In this document: one piece after another, positions 1-6,606 of the stretch
Position numbering within the stretch: position 1 is the stretch's first letter
Layout: every line of letters starts with the position of its first letter
Assembly: GCA_035480615.1 (NCBI GenBank)
Contig: DATIHO010000139.1
Coordinates: 1-18,159, forward strand
DNA from: CAIPFQ01 sp035480615
GTDB lineage: Bacteria > Chlamydiota > Chlamydiia > Chlamydiales > SM23-39
Direction of reading: 5' to 3'
DNA length: 18,159 nt
Program-made: the position numbers and the translations under genes
The notes under the pieces: model-generated
What the model was told of the DNA's origin: nothing
Seen by the model: only the letters and a program-made list of their open reading frames with translations
Database searches by the model: none

Positions 1-180
1 CTTTAGAGGGTGTCTACAAAGTGAGGCTTCGTCGATTTTTGGGATTATTTTGGCCGATTTTCGATTCAAATTGTGGGGGTAATATCAACTTTCGTATATG
101 ACCCCCACAATTTGAATCGAAAATCGGCCAAAATAATCCCAAAAATCGACGAAGCCTCACTTTGTAGACACCCTCTAAAG
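1..180. repeat. 180-bp perfect inverted-repeat element (copy I)
   Basis: Bases 1-80 and 101-180 are exact reverse complements, separated by a 20-base loop (81-100). The arms begin with CTTTAGAGGGTGTCTAC and reach a run of five G (75-79) next to the loop. The element has no credible gene of its own. A reading frame does cross it from base 73 into menD, but only because the stem happens to lack stops. It resembles the element at 6425-6596: arm bases 21-80 align with 6441-6500 with roughly eleven differences, so the two are members of one family. If transcribed it would form a very long, stable hairpin just ahead of menD. The left end coincides with the window edge, so any flanking duplication on that side cannot be seen. 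Confidence 0.95.
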
Positions 181-198
181 TTCAAGGTCATTAAAAGG

Positions 199-1779
199 AT
201 GAATGAAGCATTTTGGATCATCGATCAGCTCATTTGCCAAGGGATCGATAGATTTTGCATCGCTCCGGGATCGCGCAATACGCCGCTTGTCATCGCAGCC
301 GCGGAACATCCTTTAGCTAAAACCATGGTCCATTATGATGAGCGGGGCATTGGTTTTTATGCCCTTGGTTTTGGCAAAGGGGCGAAAAAGCCGGCCGCTC
401 TGATTTGCACATCAGGTACAGCCCTGGGCAATTTACTTCCTAGCGTCATGGAAGCACACCATAGCGAAACTCCCATCATTCTTCTTACGGCTGACCGCCC
501 CATAGAACTGAGAGATTGCGGCGCAAACCAAACGACCGACCAGGTGAAAATCTTTTCTCATTTTGTCCGCTGGCAAATCGACATTCCTCCAGGTATTGCC
601 GAAAATGCGATCCGGTCTTTTGCGGCTCAAGGAACTTTTCATGCAATGCAAAATCCAAAAGGGCCGGTACAAATCAATTGCCAATTTCGCGAGCCGCTCT
701 ACGCGTCTCCCCCTAAGCTGCAAAAAAACTCGCCTCTTCAATTTTGTTCCGCCCACCTCACCCCATCTCCTATTCAAACGGATGCAAAACGAGGGGTCAT
801 CCTGATCGGTGAAATCGGATCCGATCCGCGGCCCATCCTAAAGCTCGCATCACGGCTTCAATGGCCCGTTTTTGCCGATCTCCTCTCTAACGCAAGATCC
901 TATCCCTCTTTTGAACAAATCCGCCATTTTGATTGGCTTATAGAATCCAATCCCTCTCTACGGCCCGAATTCACTCTTCATTTTGGGAAACGGATGACTT
1001 CTAAAAAAATTCTTAACTGGCCCGCGACTCTCCATGTCAGCCCCTCCCCTTTTCTTCAAGATCCAACACGCAGCTTAAAAGCGCGCCTGCAATGCGACAT
1101 TGCTGCATTTTGTGAAACATTTACAGCGGAAACAGATCCTTCCTATCTTGCCTCCTGGAAAGAAAAAGATGCTGAAATCGATTCTTTGTTGGAGGAGGCC
1201 TTTCATCAAACTTCTTTTCCCTTCACGGAAGCCCACGCCATGCGAAAAATCGGAGAAATTTTGCCAAAAACGCATGCAGTCTTTCTTGGAAACGGGATGC
1301 CGATTCGCGACGCCGACCATTTTTTATTCCCTCAAAAATGCCTCGGTTTTTTTGCCAACCGGGGCCTTTCAGGAATTGATGGAAATATCGCTACAGCCGC
1401 AGGCTTATCCGATGCTTTGGACGCGCCTCTTCTCGCCTTCCTGGGCGATCAAGCTTGCCTTTACGATCTCAATTCCCTGCCTTTGATTGCCAAAACCCGC
1501 CATCCTGTCACCCTGATCGTTTCAAACAATTTTGGCAGTGGGATTTTTTCCCATCTTCCCATCTCTAAATGGCCCCATTTTGAAACTTATATGGCATCTT
1601 CCCACTCCTGGCAGTTTGCTCATGGAGCAAAAATGTTCTCCCTCCCTTACCTTCCATTCGATAAGATCGTCTTTGAACACTCAGCCTTGATTGAACTCGT
1701 TACCGACAGAAAGGAAAATTTCCGGTTTCAATGCGAGCTTTTGCAAAGATTTGAGAGGGTGTCTGCACAGCGAGGTTAG
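199..1779 (+). CDS. menD: MenD, SEPHCHC synthase (menaquinone biosynthesis)
   Basis: This thiamine-diphosphate enzyme joins 2-oxoglutarate to isochorismate, the committed step of the classical menaquinone pathway in the cytosol. The N-terminal half shows HYDERGIGFYALGF with the catalytic Glu, then CTSGTALGNLLP and LLTADRPIELRDCGANQ, all close to E. coli MenD. The C-terminal half holds the cofactor site: ANRGLSGIDGNIATAAG, then GDQACLYDLNSLPL and SNNFGSGIFS. I start it at ATG 199 (526 aa; E. coli about 556) because the product then begins MNEAFWIID, where homologues begin, and A/G-rich AAAAGG precedes it. The frame open from 73 merely reads through the upstream inverted repeat. The last residues (RVSAQRG) are encoded by a repeat remnant. 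The stop directly abuts the next start, so the two genes are probably cotranscribed. No other men gene lies in the window. Confidence 0.95.
   Translation: MNEAFWIIDQLICQGIDRFCIAPGSRNTPLVIAAAEHPLAKTMVHYDERGIGFYALGFGKGAKKPAALICTSGTALGNLLPSVMEAHHSETPIILLTADRPIELRDCGANQTTDQVKIFSHFVRWQIDIPPGIAENAIRSFAAQGTFHAMQNPKGPVQINCQFREPLYASPPKLQKNSPLQFCSAHLTPSPIQTDAKRGVILIGEIGSDPRPILKLASRLQWPVFADLLSNARSYPSFEQIRHFDWLIESNPSLRPEFTLHFGKRMTSKKILNWPATLHVSPSPFLQDPTRSLKARLQCDIAAFCETFTAETDPSYLASWKEKDAEIDSLLEEAFHQTSFPFTEAHAMRKIGEILPKTHAVFLGNGMPIRDADHFLFPQKCLGFFANRGLSGIDGNIATAAGLSDALDAPLLAFLGDQACLYDLNSLPLIAKTRHPVTLIVSNNFGSGIFSHLPISKWPHFETYMASSHSWQFAHGAKMFSLPYLPFDKIVFEHSALIELVTDRKENFRFQCELLQRFERVSAQRG
1754..1777 (+). repeat. 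Remnant of inverted-repeat end at menD/can junction
   Basis: These 24 bases match 20 of 24 with positions 5-28 of copy I (AGAGGGTGTCT, then CA, AG, GAGG). The orientation is that of the left arm, so menD is bracketed by the same terminus on both sides. The remnant supplies the last codons of menD and the GAGG (1772-1775) that acts as ribosome-binding site for the carbonic anhydrase start at 1780. The identity is seen directly; descent from a former complete element is inference. Confidence 0.7.
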
Positions 1780-2427
1780 ATGAAAGAATTAAAGATCCTG
1801 TTTGAAAATAATGCATGTTGGGTCGCAAAGCGGATCTCTCAAGATCCCGGCTATTTTAAAAAATTAGCCGGCGACCAGGTCCCGAATTATCTATGGATTG
1901 GCTGTTCCGATAGCAGGGTGCCGGCCAATGAAATTATCGCTCTTGAACCGGGCGAACTTTTTGTTCATAGAAATGTGGCAAATATTTTCCCTCATACCGA
2001 TTTCAATTGTCTCTCCGTTTTGGAATTTGCCATCAACATCTTGAAAATCAAGCATGTCATTGTTTGTGGACATTATGGATGCGGCGGGGTCAATGCCGCT
2101 ATGCAAGACCATCATCTCGGCCTGGTTGATAATTGGCTTAGGCATATTAGAGACGTGTATGCTAAATCAAAAGAAGAGCTGGACCGAATCGAAAACAAAA
2201 ACGATCGATCAAGGCGCCTCGTTGAATTGAATGTGCTGCAACAGGTGCTCAATGTTTGCCATACTTCTATTGTACAGGAGGCTTGGACGCGCAAACAACC
2301 GCTTTATGTACATGGCTGGGCCTACGATATGGAATCGGGGTTCCTCAATGATTTAAATTGCTGTTATTCCAATATCGATCAAGTCGAATCCATCTATCGA
2401 GTGCATGCCGCAAAAAGATCAAAATAG
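1780..2427 (+). CDS. can: Beta-class carbonic anhydrase (Can/YadF type)
   Basis: This zinc enzyme interconverts carbon dioxide and bicarbonate in the cytoplasm. The 215-residue product aligns nearly end to end with E. coli Can (220 aa). The zinc ligands fall at the same numbers: Cys42, Asp44, His98 and Cys101, in GCSDSRVP and CGHYGCGG. Arg46 is also present; it pairs with Asp44 in the switch of this family. Trp39, Gly41 and Arg64 match the non-catalytic bicarbonate pocket of type II beta-enzymes, so pH- and bicarbonate-dependent regulation is plausible. The start is fixed by GAGG four bases upstream, directly after the menD stop, which suggests translational coupling. There is no obvious metabolic link with menaquinone; bicarbonate supply for fatty-acid and nucleotide synthesis is the usual role. 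Confidence 0.96.
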   Translation: MKELKILFENNACWVAKRISQDPGYFKKLAGDQVPNYLWIGCSDSRVPANEIIALEPGELFVHRNVANIFPHTDFNCLSVLEFAINILKIKHVIVCGHYGCGGVNAAMQDHHLGLVDNWLRHIRDVYAKSKEELDRIENKNDRSRRLVELNVLQQVLNVCHTSIVQEAWTRKQPLYVHGWAYDMESGFLNDLNCCYSNIDQVESIYRVHAAKRSK

Positions 2428-2486
2428 ATTGTTGAAAGAATTGGTCTCCATCAATTATCATGGCCCTCTAAAAATGGAGATATTCC

Positions 2487-2873
2487 ATGAGAATTCCCAG
2501 TGATTCAATGCCTCCTTTAGCCTGTGGCAACTGGATTAATGTAAGCCAAGATGCACAATCAGAAAAAAATCTTTACATTGTCATGTATCGCAACCGCGAG
2601 TCCTCCAATCGTTACCACTATATTCTTGTAAATGCTGCAACGAGGAACTTCGTAAGTTTTGGTCCTGACGATCAGGGAGACTACATTCTTCCCGATACAT
2701 TCAACATAACATCCCTCACTCCGGAAGAGGGTCAAGCGCTGGCTGCAAGTGAAAAAGGCCAATCTGTAATACAAGAGATACAAAAGAAATATGCAGAGAT
2801 ACATCGAGCCCACATGCCTGAGCGAATGTATCCCAGCTTATCAACAGTCTTGAACCCAATGAACGATCATTGA
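2487..2873 (+). CDS. Hypothetical protein, 128 aa
   Basis: I do not recognise this family. The start is supported by GGAGA (2476-2480) six bases upstream of ATG. The product is soluble, with no signal peptide or membrane segment. Residues about 25-70 look like beta strands with alternating aromatic residues (LYIVMYRNR, YHYILVNA, NFVSFGPDD). Residues about 75-110 look like a helix that starts after TSLTPEEGQA. That layout could suit a small protein-interaction fold, but nothing assigns a function. The gene follows can by 59 bases on the same strand and converges on the PhoH gene with only seven bases between stops. The sequence just after its stop, GAAGCTGTC, recurs at the end of the 6425 repeat. 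Confidence 0.7.
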   Translation: MRIPSDSMPPLACGNWINVSQDAQSEKNLYIVMYRNRESSNRYHYILVNAATRNFVSFGPDDQGDYILPDTFNITSLTPEEGQALAASEKGQSVIQEIQKKYAEIHRAHMPERMYPSLSTVLNPMNDH

Positions 2874-2880
2874 GAAGCTG

Positions 2881-4257
2881 TCACAGCACTTCAGCAGCAA
2901 TAGAGGCCAACTCCGACCTTTCGGTTTTTTCGAGGAACATGTGGCCGAAAATTTTTTGATTCTTAAATTTTCCCACTGTATAAATCAATCCATTCGAATT
3001 TTTGTCAAGATATGGATTATCAATTTGGGTAGGATCTCCTGTGAGAATCACTTTCGTCCCTTTCCCCGCACGGGAAATAATTGTTTTCACCTCATGTGGA
3101 GTCAAATTCTGCGCCTCGTCGATAATGATATATACCTTAGGCAACGAACGACCTCGAATATAAGTAACCGCTTCCATTTCAATTTTTTTACTCTCCATGA
3201 TAAATTCGAGAGCGGCAGTCCCGTTCCCTTCTCCGTTCGTAGTTGAGCAAAGATATTCAAGATTATCATAAATCGGCTGCATCCAATGGTAGAGTTTTTC
3301 CTCTTTCGTCCCCGGCAGATATCCAATATCTTTGCCTAGAGGCACGATCGGACGGGAAATCAGAATGCGTGAATAAATATGATCGTCAAATACCTTTTTC
3401 ATGCCGCAAGCAAGCGCAAGAAGCGTCTTGCCTGTTCCCGCAGGCCCGATCAGCGTGACCAATTGAATATCATCGCGAAGCAAAAGGTCCATGGCACATC
3501 GTTGCTCGATGTTGAGCGGTTGGATGCCCCAAATATCGCGAGAAATTTGTAAAAGAGGTTCTAACTTTTTGAGTTTTTCATTAAATTTGCAAACCGCTGA
3601 GGAATTTTCAGGAGAAGTTAAAAGAGCGTATTCATTCGACCACAATCCCTGCTCCATATGAGGCAAAGTTCCATCTTTGTAGAAAAGATCGATCACTTTT
3701 TTCGTGGTTTCAATTTTTCTCAATCCCCGATAAATCTCCTCATAGGAAGTTTTAAGGCCTTCATAATCTTCCGCCTCAAGATCCATTGCCTCTGCTTTGA
3801 CCCTTGTGACAAAATCTTTGGAGACAATGACCACCGATTCCCCTTTTTCCTTTAAGAGGAAAGCAATTTGGAGAAATTTATTACTGCTTCGGTCCAAAGG
3901 AAGCGGAAAACCATTGGCACGCTCCGATTTTCCATCCAGATGAATTCGTACTTTGGGCCCTTCCGGAATCAAGATGCCGGAATGAAAATCCCCGCTGCCA
4001 TCCTCTTTTAAGGAATCGATATAACGGATCACTTCACGCGCATTTTTACCCACTTCATCTACATTGCGCTTAAGGCTGTCTAATTCCTCAAGAACAGAGA
4101 GGGGGATTACAACGTCGTTCTTTTTGAATTTTTTAATTGCTGTTGAATCATGAACTAATACATTGGTGTCAATCACAAAAGTTTTGCGAATCACTTTTCT
4201 ATCCTCTTGAGATTCAAATGGTTTTATTCCTGCTGAGCGCTTTTCAATCATTGTCAT
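2881..4257 (-). CDS. PIN-PhoH fusion ATPase (PhoH2/YlaK family)
   Basis: Family members combine an N-terminal PIN ribonuclease fold with a C-terminal PhoH P-loop ATPase and are thought to unwind and cleave RNA. The PIN part (about 24-170) opens with TFVIDTNVLVHD, where Asp30 is the first metal ligand, followed by PLSVLEELDSL. The ATPase has Walker A GPAGTGKT (271-278) and Walker B YIIIDEAQN (Asp380-Glu381), then ILTGDPTQID, a sensor-like motif. The length of 458 aa is normal for the fusion class; stand-alone PhoH is shorter. AGAGG five bases upstream supports ATG 4257. The gene is divergent from the SWIM-like gene at 4520 and convergent with the gene at 2487. Its leader contains two repeat-end-like motifs (4283-4311). 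The biological substrate in chlamydiae is unknown to me. Confidence 0.92.
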   Translation of the reverse strand: MTMIEKRSAGIKPFESQEDRKVIRKTFVIDTNVLVHDSTAIKKFKKNDVVIPLSVLEELDSLKRNVDEVGKNAREVIRYIDSLKEDGSGDFHSGILIPEGPKVRIHLDGKSERANGFPLPLDRSSNKFLQIAFLLKEKGESVVIVSKDFVTRVKAEAMDLEAEDYEGLKTSYEEIYRGLRKIETTKKVIDLFYKDGTLPHMEQGLWSNEYALLTSPENSSAVCKFNEKLKKLEPLLQISRDIWGIQPLNIEQRCAMDLLLRDDIQLVTLIGPAGTGKTLLALACGMKKVFDDHIYSRILISRPIVPLGKDIGYLPGTKEEKLYHWMQPIYDNLEYLCSTTNGEGNGTAALEFIMESKKIEMEAVTYIRGRSLPKVYIIIDEAQNLTPHEVKTIISRAGKGTKVILTGDPTQIDNPYLDKNSNGLIYTVGKFKNQKIFGHMFLEKTERSELASIAAEVL

Positions 4258-4282
4258 GAATACCTCTATTATTTTTTGATTC

Positions 4283-4311
4283 GTAGACAGTCTCTAAAAA
4301 TCAGCTTCTAA
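4283..4311. repeat. Two solo repeat-end motifs upstream of phoH
   Basis: GTAGACAGTCTCTAAA (4283-4298) matches 14 of 16 bases with the right end of copy I (164-179). CAGCTTCTAA (4302-4311) matches exactly the right end of copy II (6589-6598). No arms are attached. These may be scars or preferred target motifs of the element family. They are short, so chance similarity is not excluded, but having both types side by side is notable. Confidence 0.4.
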
Positions 4312-4426
4312 AATGCGTCCTGTTTTTCCACCTCCTTCAAAAAACTTTTTTATAAAGATTCTTCCCAACCTTTGCAAGTTCTCTTTTTTATCTCGTAAAT
4401 ATTTGAATGCAAATTTGATATGAATT

Positions 4427-4451
4427 TGGCAGTCCCATTCATGGATTGCCA
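4427..4451. promoter_or_regulatory. 9-bp inverted repeat in divergent intergenic region
   Basis: TGGCAGTCC (4427-4435) and GGATTGCCA (4443-4451) are inverted with one mismatch around a 7-base spacer. It ends six bases before the -35 hexamer of the 4520 gene and lies in the 262-base gap between two divergent starts. It could be an operator or a hairpin near the phoH leader. No known regulator consensus was recognised. The rest of the gap is A/T-rich without other structure. Confidence 0.35.
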
Positions 4452-4457
4452 GATTGA

Positions 4458-4486
4458 TTGACTTTTATATTTTTTTGAACTACAAT
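4458..4486 (+). promoter_or_regulatory. Sigma70-type promoter of the 4520 gene
   Basis: The -35 TTGACT (4458-4463) and -10 TACAAT (4481-4486) are separated by an optimal 17 bases. Transcription would start near 4493, giving a leader of about 27 bases ahead of ATG 4520. No second good promoter is seen for this gene. Confidence 0.75.
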
Positions 4487-4519
4487 AAAGAGAAATCCAA
4501 CAAACAGTTTTGAGTTTTT

Positions 4520-5170
4520 ATGAAAATAACATCGAAAGTTTTAAGCATATCTCCTTACATATCAACAACATGGGAAAATATTATCTCCATGCATCAAAAG
4601 GAAAATGGACTTGTTATTATTCTGAAGGAAGGGCCTCAAGTAGAAATTCCTCAATTAACCGGTGATGCCATCGAACTCATTTTCAATGCGCATGCGCGAT
4701 ATGTATCTGAATCACAGCTGCCCGCACCTCAAAAAGAATCTTTTAGCCTCTCTTTTCCGACGAAAGAGAGCGGCGATTTGCTGGAAGCATTTGGAACTAC
4801 AGCCCAACACAATCCGGAACAATCTAATTTACCCTCTCTGCCTCCTGGACTGCTCAAAAAAATCGGAACTATCGCTGAGGTATTTGGCGCTGATGCCCTT
4901 TCCGGGCTTCCAAAAGCAGAACCCGGATGCAACTGCATCTATTGTCAAGTGGTCAATGCGATGCAAAAAGAAACCGTTGTAGAAGAGGAGATCACTGAAG
5001 AAGATTTGAAATTCCGCAGCTGGGACGTCAATCAAACTGCCGATCAACTATACACTGTAACAAGTCCGCTCGATATGAATGAACATTACAGCGTCTATCT
5101 TGGAGACCCGATCGGCTGTACCTGCGGTCAAAAAAATTGCGAACATATCCGTGCCGTGTTAAATACGTGA
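4520..5170 (+). CDS. Hypothetical protein with SWIM-like zinc motif
   Basis: The 216-residue product has no signal peptide. Its C-terminus carries Cys200-x-Cys202-x4-Cys207-x-His209 (CTCGQKNCEH), which fits the CxCxnCxH layout of SWIM zinc fingers, domains that bind DNA or proteins. A second Cys cluster, CNCIYC (137-142), could hold another metal or pair with the first. Residues 1-60 look like a compact alpha/beta region. Residues 65-105 are low-complexity and rich in Pro, Ser and Gln. Residues 108-130 (PPGLLKKIGTIAEVFGADAL) look helical. A strong promoter lies at 4458-4486; the ribosome-binding site is weak. I suspect a conserved chlamydial protein of unknown role. A nucleic-acid or protein adaptor is inference from the finger alone. 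Confidence 0.75.
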   Translation: MKITSKVLSISPYISTTWENIISMHQKENGLVIILKEGPQVEIPQLTGDAIELIFNAHARYVSESQLPAPQKESFSLSFPTKESGDLLEAFGTTAQHNPEQSNLPSLPPGLLKKIGTIAEVFGADALSGLPKAEPGCNCIYCQVVNAMQKETVVEEEITEEDLKFRSWDVNQTADQLYTVTSPLDMNEHYSVYLGDPIGCTCGQKNCEHIRAVLNT

Positions 5171-5228
5171 TGAAAAAAAAAGAGACAAAAGTATAGCATA
5201 ATTCTTGGATCAATCCAGGAGTTATTGC

Positions 5229-6425
5229 ATGTCTCATTTTTCTTTTTCCCTTTTATGTTTTACATCTGCCCTTATAGCGGCTCCTTCTTTCAAAGAAGGG
5301 ACAATCCCCTCCTCAAAAACCCACGAGACATTCAGGTCATTTACCGGAAAAATTGCTGCCAATAAAGTCCGTCTTCGAATAAAGCCCGATCTCGAAAGTC
5401 ATATTCTTCGCCAAGTAGAGAAAAACGATCTTTTTCTGATTATAGGAGAAGAAGGCGATTTCTATGCTGTCGAACCGCAAAAAAATACAAAAGCTTATGT
5501 ATTTCGCAGCTATATCCTCGATGACCGAGTAGAGGTAAACCGAGTCAATATCCGGCTTGAGCCTCATCCTGACGCTCCGATTATCGGACAACTTAAAGAA
5601 GGAGACAAGGTCAAAGGGCAAATTTGTCCCATGTTTCATAAATGGCTTGAAATCCCAATCCCTGAAGGGATTCAATTTTATGTTTCGAAGGAATATGTAT
5701 TGAATATGGGCGGTCCTGAGCTCTTTGCCTCCTTGGAAAAAAGAAAATTGCAGGTGGAAGAGCAGCTTCATGCCACATTCCTTGCTGCCGAAGCCGAATG
5801 CAAAAAACCTTTCGTTGAAATGTCGCCTCAGCCTCTCATTGACAAATTGGAGGTGATGATCCAAAACTGCGCCGACTTCCCCGATAAAGTCATCTCTGCA
5901 AAAGAGGCGCTTGCTCTTCTAAAAGAAACGTATTTAAATAAAAAGATCGCCTATCTTGAATCAAAAGCAGAATTATCCCCTGAGGCAAAAGCGGAGCTTT
6001 TGGAAAAACATCGGTCAGAACATACCAGAATGTCTGCCAATGCCCCGGTCATTATCAATCAAAATCTTTGGTCAAAAAAAACCGCCTCCACCCTCTCTTC
6101 GGATTTTCATATTTGGGATGCTCTTGAAGAATCGCTGTATTTAAGTTGGAGCGCTTTTCATACTGGAAAAAAAATGGATGATTTTTATTTAGAGCAAGTA
6201 GCAAATGCATCTGTCTTAACAGGAACTGTAGAAGCTTATGCCGATGCAATCAAAGATCGGCCTGGCGATTTTCTTCTTTCAACCAAGGATCACCAAATCG
6301 TTTATCTTTACAGTACTCGGGTCGACTTAAATCAATATATTGGAAAAACGGCTACACTGCTGGTAGCGCCGCGGCCAAACAACCATTTCGCCTTCCCTGC
6401 ATATTTTGTTTTGAGCGTCGAATAA
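5229..6425 (+). CDS. Secreted bacterial SH3 (SH3b) tandem-domain protein
   Basis: I chose ATG 5229 (398 aa) because AGGAG (5217-5221) sits seven bases upstream and the product then opens with a signal peptide (about 1-18, ending LIAA). An upstream TTG frame start lacks such support. Two SH3b repeats follow: about 41-97 (NKVRLRIKPDLESHIL to AYVFRSYIL) and about 102-158 (VNIRLEPHPDAPIIG to FYVSKEYVL). SH3b domains commonly bind peptidoglycan or envelope peptides. Residues about 163-285 are charged and probably coiled-coil. The C-terminal 65 residues (GTVEAY, FLLSTKDHQIVYLY, FPAYFVLSVE) look like a small beta-barrel. Export to the periplasm or envelope is likely. The stop lies directly at the edge of repeat copy II, and the gene is convergent with the LRR-HECT gene. 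Confidence 0.85.
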   Translation: MSHFSFSLLCFTSALIAAPSFKEGTIPSSKTHETFRSFTGKIAANKVRLRIKPDLESHILRQVEKNDLFLIIGEEGDFYAVEPQKNTKAYVFRSYILDDRVEVNRVNIRLEPHPDAPIIGQLKEGDKVKGQICPMFHKWLEIPIPEGIQFYVSKEYVLNMGGPELFASLEKRKLQVEEQLHATFLAAEAECKKPFVEMSPQPLIDKLEVMIQNCADFPDKVISAKEALALLKETYLNKKIAYLESKAELSPEAKAELLEKHRSEHTRMSANAPVIINQNLWSKKTASTLSSDFHIWDALEESLYLSWSAFHTGKKMDDFYLEQVANASVLTGTVEAYADAIKDRPGDFLLSTKDHQIVYLYSTRVDLNQYIGKTATLLVAPRPNNHFAFPAYFVLSVE

Positions 6426-6596
6426 GAAGCTGTCCTAAAACCCAGGCTTCGTCGATTTTGGGGATTATTTTGGCCGATTTTTGGTTCTTTTTGCGGGGGT
6501 TGTATACGAAGTTTGATACAACCCCCGCAAAAAGAACCAAAAATCGGCTCAAAAGAACCCCAAAATCGACAGAAGCTGAGTTTTAGGGCAGCTTCT
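6425..6596. repeat. Inverted-repeat element copy II, between convergent genes
   Basis: The left arm (6425-6505) and right arm (6516-6596) are inverted with about ten mismatches over 81 bases and a 10-base loop. Mismatches cluster in the outer half; the inner half is perfect. Copy II shares the arm core AGGCTTCGTCGATTTT and GATTATTTTGGCCGATTTT with copy I. TAAGAAGCTGT occurs at 6423-6433 and again at 6596-6606, possibly a target duplication or an extra end. It fills the gap between the stops of the SH3b gene (6425) and the LRR-HECT gene (6607), so it may also terminate both transcripts. Confidence 0.93.
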
Positions 6597-6606
6597 AAGA
6601 AGCTGT

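Noticed and set aside
73..198. N-terminal extension of MenD (42 extra residues) from an upstream ATG
   Set aside because: The extension is a translation of the inverted repeat stem and loop. Homology begins at ATG 199.
5205..5228. TTG start for the SH3b protein
   Set aside because: It puts eight polar residues ahead of the signal peptide. AGGAG is placed for ATG 5229.
5337..5864. 175-codon minus-strand frame within the SH3b gene
   Set aside because: Antisense shadow without start signals. The sense gene has a signal peptide and recognised domains.
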